Of a stretch of 64,000 bases of DNA, positions 13,215-28,200 are shown piece after piece (within the stretch, counting starts at the first letter, position 1; each line of letters opens with the position of its first letter). The stretch comes from Entophlyctis helioformis (lineage: Eukaryota > Chytridiomycota > Chytridiomycetes > Chytridiales > Chytriomycetaceae), in contig JAHLKH010000057.1 of the NCBI GenBank assembly GCA_025526915.1, positions 78,148-142,147 on the forward strand, read 5' to 3'. The notes below the pieces were generated by a model. The model worked only from the letters and a program-made list of their open reading frames with translations, made no database searches and was not told the origin of the DNA. The position numbers and the translations under genes are program-made.

Positions 13215-16200
13215 CTACTCTGCGCTGAGGAAGAACGACACGCCGGCCTGGATCCATGTTGCGCCGTCGTCTTGGCATGGGACCATCAGAGACGTGACCA
13301 TCTTTTCGCGCGTCGGGTTGATGTACAGCGGAACCTCGAGCTTTCCAGTACTCTTGATCGACACCTACAAATGACGGGTTGGTTGGCCAAGCCTGCATGG
13401 ATGCGAGTTGGGATCGCAATCACATTCATCATGGCGCGTACCTCGGATACCCAGCCCATGTGGCACGTTGGAACGACGGTGAAGATGGGATCGTTTGTGC
13501 CTGCTTCAGAGAGCCTGTCGCCGTTGAAGTTGCAGCCTTGCAAAAGCACGCCATTGACTGACACCTTGAGTGGACAGTCTTTGAGCTCCGACGGATTCCA
13601 TGTCGACAGCAACCGAAGCGAGTCCATGGGTTGCTTGACTGCAGACAGGACAATGATTTTAGCAAGTTGCCAGGCAGGCAGCTGGTAAGATAGAGGCACG
13701 TTGCTGGTGCGTTCTCTGCCATTTCAAACACTCACGCTTTCGAGACGTTTGCTGTCGCTGGGCGTTCAAAAAGGTAACTGGGTTTAGCAGACTGGACAGG
13801 GCAATCGGATCTTTGAACACGACACCGCCTGATGCGCCAGCAGCCGCCTTGTCGCGCAGGGACTGAACAGACACTCCTTTGCTGATCACTTCTCGCATGT
13901 ACGACTGTGCAGATTCGGGGCCCTCCCACATTGACATCCATCTGACAAACAGCCACGGTATGATCAGTAAGTGGGCTTTGTGGCACATTCAACAATCATC
14001 GATTGCGCTGGCCATGCAGGCCTAATGTGGCAATACATACATCGCAGGCGTTTCTCCACGCATCAGCGCTGTGCCCACTTGCTGGATGTCGTTCGAGAGC
14101 AAGACCATGCCTCGAAGCAGCTTGGAGATGCTTGCAAGGTCTGCGTGGATGCGGCGAATGAGGTTGAGTGCAGCAAGAAGCTCCTGTGTGCAGCGCGGAT
14201 GGACCCATCGGACAAGTGTCAGGTGTGTCCAACGCACCAATTGGACCTCCACAACAGAGCGAACAATGTGACTAACCAAGTCGAAGAAAGCCGGAATGGG
14301 GTCGGCATCAGCTTGCACAGTCACTTTCTTTTGCAGCAGGTCAATGCCTGTGTTGAGCTGTTTTGCATACGATTTGGATCCAAGCCTGTCAATGACGCGT
14401 TCGCCTTGCTCTTGGAGGATGCACGTGGACGCCTACCTTTTTCCACAACTGCAGGAACGGAAGCAATTCTTGCGACCATTTCTCCTTGTCAAACCGGTGG
14501 CTTTGCACATCGGATTGTCGCTGCAAATGCACAAGCGCGAAACACGATCGCATCCAAGTCCAGCCAAAGCATGTCAGCGATATGCCGTCGTGCACATCCA
14601 TTGATGATGAAATGGCAGTGCCCTTACAAGAATCTTCAGTTGACCAATGACTGCTTGGCTCGTCAGACGCTGCAAAGTGCGGTCAATGTTGGCTGGCAGG
14701 CCAAACAAGGCAACATTGTCGTTTTCGGGAAGCTCTGCGACAATCTGACGATATGCTGCATGCTCATGTGTCCGTGGAAGTGCTGTAGGCATGCCAATAC
14801 AGTATGTAAATAGGGGCACGTTTCGCACACTCAGCGGCTGAAGATGGACTTTTGACCCGAGCAACCTGCGCGGCAAACGTACCAAAACTCTTGCAGATCC
14901 TTCGGACTGGCCCTTTGCCATCCACAGTAAACACATCTGCGATCGCCGTTGCAAACGTTAGCCTGCAAGGGCATCACATCAGCATACGTGGCGCACGCAT
15001 CAACACTTGCCATCGCAGAAGAACTGAGCAAGGTAGCTGCGTAGCTTTAGAGCATCTTGGTGATCGTCAATGCGTCCGCCGTAGATGGCGTCTTCCATCA
15101 AGCCATGCAAAATAGCCCATTGAGGTGCTTGATTATCATCGCACATGGTCTGTTTTGCCAAAGGCCGCCACCAAGCACGCATCAGACACGTTAGCCCATA
15201 CCAACCACGCGTCCAACTTTCCACTTGTTCCAGATGCTGCAAGCACTCACGCTGATAAGCTCGGCGCTAGATCGCAGGTCGGCAGCTGAAAACTCGTAAA
15301 ACTTGTTCCAGCCTTGTGGGATGTACGTCCGCCGTTCTTGAATGACGGCATGGAACCACGCAAGTGCAAACAGAGCCTGAGCGCGCAGCACTGATCCTTG
15401 CTGGATAAACTCTGGCGTCCATGTCTCGTAGATGCGCTGCAGATTCTTCTTGACGCCTGCAGACCATCACCGGCTATGCGATCAGCACTCTCGGCTGCCT
15501 ACCAAAATGATCTACATACACATGACACGCCACCGAGTGATCGTGCCGGTCCTTGAGCAGAAATCACCCCTACCTGGCGGTGCCTCGACAGTGATCTTGA
15601 GGCAGTTCTCCAACAGACTCGGCGGGAATTTGGCATGGGGCTCTGAAGTCAGCCATAAGCGGAACTTGGGGTGCAGCTTGATCGATAAAAGCTCCTTCTC
15701 CAGAACCGGCACCCATCCAATAACGAGATGGATGTTTTGCAAGTAGACCCAGCCGCCCGACTCGGCTGCTTGGCGCAAAAGTGAAATGGCAAGTTCACCT
15801 TGTCCTTGGCCCATTGACACCTGGACACATGCACGAATCAGCTTGCGTGCCGGCGCTACTGACCATGCACTACTGCCATTCGGTGCGTTTTAGCCCGGCG
15901 CTTACTTGATGGAACTTGTCCATCCCGATTTCCTGCGCAGCAAGCTCCTTAAGGTCCTGTGAGGGGTCTGCACCTGGTGTGGTGATGTACAGAATCGGCT
16001 CGGATGGAATGTCTCCTTGTAAAGCATGTTTTTGCGGTTCAATGGCGGCGGAGCGAGACTCTCAGTGGCGAGCGCGTTACACGAGAATGCAGCCACTGTA
16101 TCAACATTCGATTAGTTTGACACAATTCGTTGCCTTCCATTACGCAAGCAACCTACTGGCAGTCAGCAGACGATCTGGTCTGAGAGCTTGCACAACAAGA

Positions 16201-19200
16201 ACGCGCTGGAATGGACTGTAGTGGGCGTGTTTGTGATAAATGCATGATTAAGTGCATGCATTCAAGCTGCAATGCTAAGCACGCCCTGGGCTTTCAGACA
16301 CACTCTCACCTGATTTTGTCTCTGGGGAAGGTGGCCTCACAGTTGGGACTGCGGATCCAGTCCGTCCACGCGTCCTTGTCGCTGAATCCAAGAGACTGGA
16401 ACAGGTTGGGCAGGGTTGCCTGATACAGAGTTGTCTGTCAGCCTCTGCACGTGGAAACCGCTGCAACGCGCCGCATGGGTAGGGCAAGCCGTCCACGTCG
16501 ATGAAAGCAGAATCAGCGGCCTACCTGCAGCTGTCTGAAATACGCCTTGCGCTCATCAGGAACCCACTCGGGAGTGTCGCTCGCCTTGTCGTCCGCGTCG
16601 GCAAGCACAATCTGTCCTGCAAACAGCTCCCACTCGCGAGGCTCAAACAGCGTCTGGTGAAGCTCGTGGATCATGTGCAGTGCAAACATCTGCCGATCAG
16701 CCTTGAGCAGCGACCGTGAAATGTACTGGAACGTGATCTTTTCGAGACAGCTCATGAGCAGTTTGATGCGCAGCTCAGTCCCGTCTTGGTTGGACGTTGC
16801 TTCGGTCTTGAGCGCTTCTTCAAAGAGGCGCAGAAAGGCAGACAGCGAGAAGCGGTACATGTTGTTGATCTTCTGCATGTCGCTCACGACAAAAAAGAGT
16901 GCGCTGCCAAAGACCGAGATGGGTGCAAACTTGTCGCACTCTGCATCCAGCGACGCCTGAAGCCGCTGCGATTCGTTCAAGCTTGTGGCAATAATGTTGC
17001 TCTTCTCCTTGGTCTCGTTCAGTGAGTTGATCAGACTCGCGTTTTCGAGAATGTTTCCCTCCGAGTTGGCCAGCTCCCGAAGCAGCTTGTCTTCCAGCGT
17101 CGACAGCTGCAGCTTCAGGTCGTCCTCATTCTTCAAAAGCGTCATCTTTTGCACCTCCAACTCTGGCCGCTCGTGCTTGAGAGTCACGCCGAGAAGCTGC
17201 CCTGCGAGCCCTGCACGAGTAATGGTGAAGTTGATGTCGTTGACCGTCCCGACAGAGTCTGGCGGCACAACGAATGCCGATCGACGCGTCACAAGATACA
17301 GCCTGAAGTCCTCATTGTAGTCGATAGTCTTGTCGCCAAGCTCGACAACATAGCGCGGCCCTTGCTTCTGCAGATCGCCTCGCAGCAAAGGCACCAAAAC
17401 AGCCTCGATCTGCGTCACTTCCTGAACAACAAGCGTCTTTCCAAAGCGGACAGCCAGCTCTAGTGCCCGGATAAAGTTGTCGTCGCTCTGGTTGATTGTC
17501 TCGGGCTTGTGGTCCTTCAAGTACCGCTTGACCCATTCTGTCGCCTGGCCCGACGGATCAATCATCAGCGAGATGGTGCGACTGTTGATGGCGATGATGG
17601 CGTTTTCGATCGAAAGTGCATCGGACGGCAGGCCTTGCGACTTCCACACGAGCTGCTCGCTCTCTGTGCTCATGACCTTGACAAAGTTGAAGTCGCGGAT
17701 GTTGGTCAGCTGCGACCATTGCACCGTCATGGCCTTTCGCACGTCCTCGGGAGCGCCGGCCAAGTACACAATGAATGCAGCCGCAAGAAGCCCATTTCGC
17801 GGAAGCGTCTTGACAGATGCGCGGATCGAGTCCACCTGCGACTTCCAGCGACCGCCTTCGCCCGACAGCTTCTCGAGAAGGCCCTGCGCGCGGTGAATGA
17901 CGCTCATGGCCTTGTCAAGACTTGCCTTGAGACTCTCTGCCTCGCGCGTCTTTTCGCCAAAGTCTGCCTTTAGGTCGGCAACCTTGCGATCCACATGATC
18001 AAGCTGCTCCTTGAGCTTCTGCACACGCGCTCGCGACGCTTCAAGCGTCGATGTGAGCCGCTGCAAGTCTTGCTCGAGAGGTGCAACCTTTTCCACCACC
18101 GTTGCGTACTGCAGGTTGGCTTTGACCCACACGGCCAGAGGTGCGGCAGCAACCGAGACCCGTCGAATGGTGGCGTCCTCGAACGAGTCCTTCTTTTGCC
18201 GAATGAGCTCCTGCACGGCGTCTCGCGTCTGTTTGGAGATCGAGTGGGCATCAAAGTTGATGATCTCGTCCTTGATGCTGCGCTGGCCCAGGAATCCCTT
18301 CATGCTGTTCCATGACATGTCCAGCACACCCATGAGCCGAAGAACGCCTTCGAGAACGTCGCGAATGGCTGGAGGCGGTGCGCGAAGCGACCGGATCTCA
18401 GATAAGCTCTCGGGGCGAATTTCTCCAACGGCTGCCTTGGCGGCCCGCAGAATGGGATCCACCTCTGCAAGTTCCTTTTCGACCGCCTGCTTGCGCACAA
18501 TCATCTTGGCCTCTTCCTCTTTCAGAGACTTGGTCAAGGTCTCCATTTCTTTCTTCTGCTCGGATGCCTGAACCATGCTGTCCGTGATCTGCTTGAGTGC
18601 AACATCGGCCTGCCGCTGCTTTTCCGTCAGCTCAGCTTGCTGGCGCTTGGCATCGCCTGACAGACGATCGACATATTTGGCCGCCTCGTTGAGTTTCTTA
18701 AGGCCGCCTTCAAGGTAGCTTTGCTTGCTCTGCAACGTGTCCAGCTTGGTGCGATACACCTTTTCGTAGACACCGAGGTACTCGAAAAAGTGCTTGGATG
18801 TGCCGCCGCGTGAGACGCATGACTGGTGGATGGCAAGCAACTCGTTGATGAGTGCATCCTTGTCGGCCACGGCCTGGAGCGTCTCCGACCGTTCAAAGGC
18901 CTCGCGTGCGAGCTGTCTCATGCTCTCTTGGCTCCATGCGTCCATCCACTGCATCTGGCATCTTGTGTACAGGGCAGGGTTTGACTCGCAGTTGGCCGTG
19001 AACTGCGATGCGGCACTGTCGAGGATCAGCACAACGTGCAGGTGCTTGCGGACACGCGACACAAAGTACTCGTAGAGTGATCCACGGAAGCCGGCCTCGG
19101 AATGGCTGTCCTTGAGAGAGCCCAGCAACGCGTCTAGCTCGTCTTGCGGATACACGCCCGAGACTTCTGCGCCACTTAGCAGGCTGTTGATCGATTCCAA

Positions 19201-22200
19201 GAAGGACGCCTCGACCAGCTGGTAGTCCTCCACAAGAAAGACGACATCTTCGCCCGAAATGCCCGCTGTCTGTAGCACCAGCTTGAGGTCTGCTGTGAAA
19301 GCCTTGAACGAGTAGCTGCGCGACACTTTAGGCGAGATGAGCTTGTAGCCCAGACAAGCTGCCGCGAGGTGGACGACACTCGTGAATGGAATGCCGGGTC
19401 TGCCAGCGAGCAGCAAAGAACCGCCTGTTTGTCCAAGGACCTGCTCAACGCGTGCCATGAGGTCTAGGGTCTCTGGGAAGAGCGACAGGTGCAGATCACG
19501 AATGTCGCGCTCGTACACCTGAAGCTGCTTGGCAACGCGCTCCTTGTACTTGTCTAATGGGAGTCGAACCATCGCCTTTGCACTCTTGGAGTCGGTGACG
19601 GACACGCTTGTTCCGGGCTCGGCAGTGGCAAACACCACACCGGACAGCGATCCTTGGTAGCTCCATTCCGACCGCAGCACTGAAAGCAGGAGCGTCTGGA
19701 ACTTTTGGCGGGCGTCGCTGCCGACAAGTCGATCCAAGAACAGGCGCTGGCATTCGTATGCAATCACGTCAATCAGCTCCATATCTTCGGTCCCGGTGTA
19801 CACAAAGCGGCCGAGGGAAACGACGAGGCGGGTGACGTCTCTCGGCGTGAAGAGATAGTGCGAGTACATGTCGACCGTGAACTTGAGCACCGTCTGCTCA
19901 AACACATTGACAATCGTTGCGGCCAGCTTGGAGATGTTCTTGGGCAGCGACCAGATGCGGTGTGCAGGCAGGCAGCCCTCGATGACTGGCCGGAGCAGAA
20001 TGCGGTAGATGGACTGCAGCTGCTCGCGATCCGTGTAGGCAATGTATCCAACGCGGATCGTGGACGTGAACCGCGTGCTGAGCTTGTGGCGGCCAATCGT
20101 CGTCGACGGATTCATGGATGCGACAATCTGGATGTTTTCAATCGACACCCATTCAAGCCCGGCGTCAAAGAAGCCCTTGTACGTGAGCAGCTGCTGCAAG
20201 AACTGCACCAGTTCGACTGTTTCGTACTTGTCGGGCTTGGGCAGGTTGATGTCTTTGAGATACAAGATAAGCTTCTCAGCGTCTTTAGGCCGCAGAACGC
20301 GTCCCTTAACTGTTGTGGATGCAACACACGTCTGAGTAAGACGATGCAGCACATGCGACGACTTGGTCTGCGCGCTGCAGTGGATGATTGCCACAGTCGT
20401 CGACTTGAGTTTAGAGAAGCCGTGGCGCAGTAGCGTGAATTTGCCGGCGCCTTCGGGTCCCACAAGCAGGAACGGATGGCTGTCATTGAGCCACGGCATG
20501 ATCATGTCGACCGATCGCTGCAGGTCAGGCGTCTCGATGACCGGCATTCGGTCCATGTCCTCGACAATCGACACGCCCTCCATGCTGGCGGGTTCGCGCA
20601 GCTTGTACATTTCCAGGGCTCCGTTGGCCGACACGCAATAGTCGAGCGTGCGCTTCGCATCTGGCGTCTGCTCGCCTGCCCACTGTAGAAGCTCGTTGGC
20701 AAACGCAAGGCGCTGCTCGAGGAACAGGTTGGATCCTAGACCGCGGATCAGGCCGTAAAGGAACTGTGTCTTTGTGCTTGCGCCGCCAATCTGGGACAAT
20801 CCGTTCATGACGATGCCTGCTCTGGTCGTCTCAACGACCATCTCGCTGTTTTGCTTGATCCAGTCGATGCTGCGGTAAAAGTAGGAGCCGATCCACTCGC
20901 CAAGCGATGCTCGCAACTTCTCGCTCTGTTTGGCGATCCAACTGTTGACCAAGATCTTGACATCGAGCGTCTCGTCGGACAGGTAGATCATACCCATGCG
21001 ACTGACCGTGGCAGGAGATGCAAACGACAGATTGTGCGTCTCAAACACAAAGTTGATGTTAGGCCCGAATTGGATGCGCTCGCCGTTGGGCATCGTCAAA
21101 AGGCGGTTGTCGTCGAGGACAGAGTTGAGCGACTCGACCCACTCCGGGTCAACATCGCCATCGCACAGTATCCATGTATGCACATCCAAGGACTCTTTTA
21201 CAGCTTGGCGCGAGGCGTATGTCAGGATGCCGTCTGACCACTCGCGCGTGTCAATGTCCATATGTCCAAGAAGCGACTGCCGGTCGACTGCCTTGGGGTT
21301 GGTTTTGTGCAGAGCAAGCCGTTGCCCAGTCTTCTGCCACGCATGCTGTAAAAGACGCCAGATGGTGCTCTTCCCCGAGCCAGAGGGACCAACGAGAACA
21401 ACGCCCATCCGCTGCCGGCACGCTTCGTACATCTGGAAGACCTTTTCGGCTTGCGACTCGATGTAGATGAGATTCAGCTCCTGGTACGCGTCGACCAGCG
21501 CTTTTTGCAGCTCGTCGTACGAGATCTCTTGAATCTCCACGCTGGGGAACAGATCGTTGATGAGCATGTTGAACCGCTGGGCATCGCCATACGTCAGCTT
21601 GGACAGGTTGACACACGCAGCGCTTTGACGACCACGGATGCTTCCTTGGCGTCATTGACCGGCCCAGCGCGTTTCTCTTCGTGGAGCAGGCTTCCTGCCA
21701 GACCAAGAACCGCCTTTAGAGGCCGCAGACCCCAGTCGTAGTGCTGCTGGGGAGTAAGGAACTGCTTGCATAGCGTGAAGATGGACACCACCTTGCGGCC
21801 CAGCTCCTTGCCGCGATGGAAGCCTTCCGAGAACAGAATCACCTCCGAGATCAGCTCGTTGTTGGGATGTGTCATGGCCACGGAGCGGAACAGTTGCTTG
21901 AGGTTGTCGGGAAGCTTCTGACGGCCGCCGTAGCCCTTTCCGGCTGGGTTGAGCGTCACAAAGATGCCCGAATTGGGATCGAGATCGACGCGCTTCCAAG
22001 TAGCGTGACGCTCGACTCTTTGCGCTTGAGTGCAGCCTGGATGACTTGGATTTGCTGCGACACGGCCGATAGCACGGCTTCCTCGAGACGGTTGAACTCG
22101 TCAAAGCAGCCCCATGCGCCGCACTTGACAAGCCCAACAAAGATGCGGCCCATGCTCTTGTAATCAATGCCCTCGTCACAATTGAAGACGAGCACTTGGC

Positions 22201-25200
22201 GTCCAAAAAGCACGCCAAGCGCCTTGACCGACTCTGTTTTGCCCGTTCCGGCAGGACCAAACGGATTGCCACCGAACCCGCTCGCCATGGCCTGCGTCAA
22301 CGTCAGGTAGCACTTGTCCGTCAACGGCGTATGCACTAGCTTGGGGCAGTTTCCTGGATATCACGCATTCGCAGTTGGGCAGCGCCGGTTTTCAAGCCAA
22401 TAGAACGCGTCAGTCCAAACTCGCCAGCAGTCGTATGGCTTCAACTGCCCCGACTTACCGACGTATTCGTATCTGTGCATGGTTTGCAAAGTGTGTCCGC
22501 GGCTGTCAGTCCAACTGTGCACATCGGCCATGGGCATGCTTCAGACAGACTTACGTGTACTCAAACTTGGCATCGTTCATGGTGATGATGCACACCTTGT
22601 CGTCGTTGAGATTGAACCGCAGCTGTCGGCGCCATACCCAGTCCGTGAGCGAGGATGGGTTGGCTGCCTTGAGCTGGCCGACTACATCGATGAAATGGAT
22701 AATGTCGAGGATGAGAGACTTGATCTTGAGCTCAACGACCGTTCTCTCGACCTTGTCCGCAATGGTTGCCGTAGCAAACGATGTGTACTTGTCGAGGTCG
22801 GCGCGAAGCTCCTTTTCAAGGCGCTCAAAGCCCTCGATGCCAGAGCCTGTCTGAATGACTTGCTCGACATTGCTGGTAAAGTGCAGATACTCGGCGAGCC
22901 CAATGAGCTGCGATGGATACTTGAAGATGTCTGTCATCACAAGACACTCGTCGAGAAGCGCCTTGAGCGTCGCCTTCATCTCGAGGGCAAAGTCCTGCAA
23001 CCACGTCTCGACCTCGTCCGTGACTTGCACAGGCGACTTGAGCACCACCTGCTCGCCGTGCAAACTGCGCATCGCCACAATTTTGGTCATGTTGTCGTCA
23101 AACTGCACATTGTGGACGCCTGCAAACAGCTTCTTGAGATGCGCCTGGATGACTTGCGGATTCTTGGCCTGTCCGAGAATCTCGAGCAGATCTTCGTCGC
23201 CGATAAAGTAGAAGCGTGCAAACTTGGCTCGCTTCTGCTCGAGGAACTCGTTGAGTGCCTTTTGGCACCGCTCCAGTTGGTCGACAAGGGCCGATAGAAT
23301 CCCGCGTATGCCTGGATACGACACAATCGAGACAATGCGCGCATCCCGCATGATGCTTGCAACAATCCCGCGAAAGTCTTCGTCAATGCGCGCGAAACGC
23401 GACTGCTCGCTCGGCAAAGCGCCTCGGCTAAAGATTGGCTCCAGGTACACCCAGCGCCGCTGCACCGTGTTGAGCTGCCGCAGGTATTCGTCCAACTCGG
23501 CCAGCTTGACCTCCCACGAGTGCGCCTTGTCGGCAAAGTTTTTAAAGTACGGCGAGTCCTTGAGCGACGACAGGAGGGACTGGTTGTCGCCGACCTGCGT
23601 GAGCGTTTCCTTCCACTCTTTAATCAGTTGGAGACGCCCGCCCTTGGCATCCTCGTAGTCGGTCAGCGAAAAGGTGGTTCCGGCAGCCCATATGTCAAGC
23701 TCCTGGATCGCCTCGCGGATCGCGACTTCGCCATTGGCGCGGCTGTTGAGCTCCTTGATCTCCTCGATGCGGCTCGTGATGGCATCGCGGAGGTCCAGAA
23801 TGTGCCCAAACGTGAGCTCGGAAATGCCGATGCCGCGGGGGACGACCATGATGCGGAAGAGCTCGCCCCAGTGCTCCGACATCCAGTTGTCGCCACGCAA
23901 GAACTTGATGTTGGGGGCCACGCCGCGGTAAGAGTCGAGGTCTCTGAGCAGCTGCGACGAAATGGCGTCCATTTGGCGGCCACGGATGCGCTCGTTCCAT
24001 TGGGCGATAAACTCGTCAAACTGGTATGGCTTGGCGCGGAACGAAATCCAGTCCTGGCTTCGGAGTGCGCCGAGACCCTGGATGTACTGCTCGCAGACGG
24101 CCCACATTTCATCCGCATTCTGCAGATCCTCGCGCGCGATATCCAGCTCGGCAAAGTCTGGAGGAGCCACGCCAAAATGGCCCGAGTCGACGATGATCTG
24201 GGCAGCAGACTTTTCCAGCTCGACAAACTCGGCAAGCCGTTCCTTGACAAACCCAACCGCCTTGAGCGCTGTTTCAAGCTTGCCGAGCTCGGTGGGCTTG
24301 GGCTTGAGCTGCTGCCACCTCAGCGTAAACTTTTCAAGCTCTGCCAAGAACAGCTGTGTGCGTCCCTCGATGGCGCCACGCAGCATGTCGACTTGCTCCT
24401 TGACCATGAGCTCGTGGCTCTCGAGCATGAGCTCCAACTTGCTCCATTTGGCCTGCACAGCCGACATGTCGATGCCCGACCCTGCGACGGACTTGAGCAG
24501 CTTGTTTTTGCTTTCGGCTGCCTCGAAATGCGACTGGATCGACAGCTTGCTCTTTGACAGCTCCTCGTGACGCGTGTTGGCCTCTCCAATCTCAGCCATC
24601 GTCTGCGGACGCTTCATGAGAATGTCCATGCCCTTGCCAACAAAATCCTCGATGCCTGCCAGATGCGTGGTCACTGCCTTGCGGAGGGCAGTCAGGAGCG
24701 CGTCAAACAGCCGCTGGAGATGGTCGTCAATCGTCGCCTTGACCGGTACCGTCGACACGGTGATGCAGTCAATCTTGACCATCGATGGCAGCTGCTCGGC
24801 GTCCTTGCCCTTTTGCTTGAGCACGCGGAAGTTCATCTCCCAGTCGGACGCGTCGCCAAGTGCGTCTTGCACAAACGTGTCCAGATCGACGGTGCCGAGC
24901 ATGACCCAGTCTTTGAAAATGTCGTACACCTGCAGCAGGTTCTGGAACAGGGTTTCGGCCTTGTTGTAGACGGTTGCGAGCGACGACGCGTTTTGGTCAA
25001 CCAGCAGCGAAAAGATGCGCGTCTCGCCCAGCCCCTTGAATGCGCTGGGCAGATTGATAAACTTTTTGAGCTCGCGGTAGTACTTGGCTCGGATCTCTTC
25101 GTACGGCGGGCGGAATTGGAGTCGCTGCTGCTTGAACACGAGGTCGACTTTGATCTCTGCGAGACTCTCGTTGAGACTCTCGAGGCCGACCTGGTACTGG

Positions 25201-28200
25201 TGCTCGAGGGCCTTGTACAGCTGGTAGTCCCAGTGGTTGCGCCACGTGAGGGTGTGCTCTGGCTTGACACCGCCCTCCTGCACGGTGTTGAGGATTGCAC
25301 GCGTCTGGTTGAGAATCTCCTTCCAGCGTGACTGGTTCTTGACGAGATCAATGCCCATAAGCGTGATGACATGGTCTTCGACAATGTTGTGGTATCGACG
25401 GAACTTGCGATTCTCCGATGTCAGCAGATCGGCTGCAGCCTGCAGCTTGGCAATGTACGTCTCGAGCTCCTGCGGACTGTCCCAAGTAATCGCTCCTTGG
25501 CGAGATGGGCCGCTGGCCGCACCAGTCGCGTTGGTTGCGCCAGTGCCGAGACCCTTGGGGTCTTTGATGAGCCGCTCAAACGACAAGGCCGGCTGGAGCA
25601 GCATGCTCTGCTGGCTGGGCAGCATCTGCTGATCGATGGTGTTGTAGAAATGCGCAACCTGCTTCAGAATGACGCCGTGGCGATAGAATCTCTGGGCATG
25701 GTCGGCGGCCTGCTGGATCTGGGCCGGCACAGGGAAGCCGAGCGCAATCAGTTGGCGAACCTCGCGCAGCAGACCGACCAGGTGGTCGCCGTAGTTGACC
25801 ACAAGCTTGCCGCTTTGGAAATCAAGCTCCATCAGGCGACCCGACTGGTTGATGCCCATTGTGCCGCCCGACTCTTCGAGCGCGTGCGTCGTGTTGGAGA
25901 CCCAGTCATCAAACTGCTCGCGCTCGTACTTGCGCAGCTCGTCAAACAGGTCCGTAGACAGTGCCTGATAGGCAGACTTTAGGCCGATCAACGAGGCAAC
26001 CGTCTGGTCCGTCTCTTCGATCTTGGTCAGGGCCTGGCGTGTCCAAATGATGTTGCTGACGACCACGGGCAGGTTTCGGCCTTTGAGCGCAGCCGACTCG
26101 TGCATACGCTCGCGGTGCTCGTTGCGGATAGACTTGAGGACAGCAACGAGCTGGCCGAGCAGTGTTTCGCGCTCCGATGCCAGGTGTCTTGCAATGGCCT
26201 CGCGTTGCACCAGGTCGCGATACCGCTGGAACTCGCGCAACAGCTGGGCTGGCTGCGTTTGGAGCGACCCAAAGATGCGTTGGAGTTTCTCTGCGCAGAG
26301 CGTCTCGACACGTTCAATGGCACGGTTGTACTGGATAACGGCAGACTATAATGGCGTGGTTTGCGGGCATGGGTCAGGATCGGAGTGAATCGACATGAGC
26401 GACACTCGCACGATACACGTCGCTGTGCTTACACTCCACGCCAGCTCAGTGCTTTTGTTGCATTGCAGCGGACAAAATCCTGCAAAGGCCTCCAGAGCCT
26501 CGTCGACACGGAGCTCCTTGTGCTCGTCGGTCTGCAAGAGGCTGAGGAGGGATTCGTGAGACGCGCGCAATGACAGGATCTTGGAACGGGCAGAGACATG
26601 GCATGATACGAGTCAATGCATGTGCAGGTTAGAATCGCGCCATGTTGCATGCATTGAGCACTCCATGCGAGCCACGTGTACCTTGCGAAGACGGTCGCCC
26701 AGCATGGCGATCACGGGGCTTGTGAATGGCTCGCCTTCCCACCGATTAGGTGCATACAAGGGCCAGTACGTGGCAGTCAATGTGCGTAAAATGTCGGTCC
26801 ATCGGTCGAGAATGTCAACAGCCGTAGCAAGATCGTCCTTGATCTGGCCAAGGGGTTCGACCATGACATTCTGCGCGCCAAGCTTTTCCTGGATGATGCC
26901 CAGAAGCTGCTCCGAGATGATATCCAGCAGATGAACCATGCGCGGCTTCTGATACACGGCATGCTCGTTCTGACGCCTGCGTGATGTAGACAATACGTTT
27001 GCATTGCACGTTTTGCTCAGCAGGTGATCTGTGCCATGACAACGACCATGCAATGAATGCCTTACCAGATGTCGTCAAGGACGTCGTGGATGCGCTCAAT
27101 GGTTTCGAGCAGCGTTGAAAGTGGCTGGGCACTAGAGCAGGCGAAAGAGTCAGCCAGGACATGCGGATGCAGATGCTGCCATCGAAACGGCTTACCCTTG
27201 TTTGTCAAAGTCAGCCTTGATGGGCTGCAGAGCATCGCGAAAGTAGGCACCGCGGTCACGGTCCGCCTTGGTGCGGCCCTGCTCTCCAGCCTGCTCTGTC
27301 CAGAACATGATCTCACCATCAATGGTGGTGATTGGAGCAAGGCTGGACGCAGCGCCTACATGGACAGCACCAAGCATCATTTTGGGGTGGCATAGGTTGA
27401 ACAAGAAGCCAAACGTTACTGTCAGTTCCCGCCGTGTGGTTGGATGACCAAAGAGAGAGCTCATCTACCTTCTTGTGACTTGGCATCGATAGCATTGCGA
27501 ATTGCACTGGCGAGACCCGTGTCCAGATCAGACAACAAGCCCTGCAGACGCGAGTTCAAGCCAGCTCTGTTTGACCTTGCAAGCCCGGGTCGTTGAGCAG
27601 CAACACGAGTCAGCCCCGGTATTATTGCATGCCAAGATGCCACCGTAGTAAGCAGACAACAGACATACTTGAGCAGGACAGGGGCGTACACGCCATGGAT
27701 GGCCTGGTAAAGCGTGTTGAGAGGCGTGCTCTTGAGCGGCGTGACTTGGACAATGTCCATCATGTTGGCAGCTGTCACGACAGCAGGCTTGGTCTTGGAC
27801 AGCACAACGGTCCGCAGGCTTTCGTCCGAGAGAGCGTCGACGTCCTTGCTGCATCGGACGGCACCCGTCTGGACAGGTTGGGCGTCAACACGCAGCACAA
27901 CACACGAAAGACACGGTGCAGTTGTATGGTCGTCAGTCAGACGCGCTGGTGGCAGCAAACAGCCGCTCATGATGCTGCCAACAGCTCATGCCCGTCAGCA
28001 CCAACCAACCTTGGGGTCGAACGAGACGGCGAGCAACGACGCGTTGACATCGCCCAGAAAGCTTGCTAGCTCTTTGGACGACCCGAGCGAAGAGAGCGAG
28101 TCGGCAGACCCCGCTGCAGGCTCGGAGCCAGAAAGACTCAGGTGTATCGCAGCGAGCTTCTGTACCCAGACGCTTGCGTCCATCACAGTTTGCCTTTGTT

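Noticed and set aside
19705..20433. Long plus-strand open frames opposite DYNC2H1, POLG and the AAA exons
   Set aside because: They mirror codon-biased minus-strand exons and show no domain of their own.
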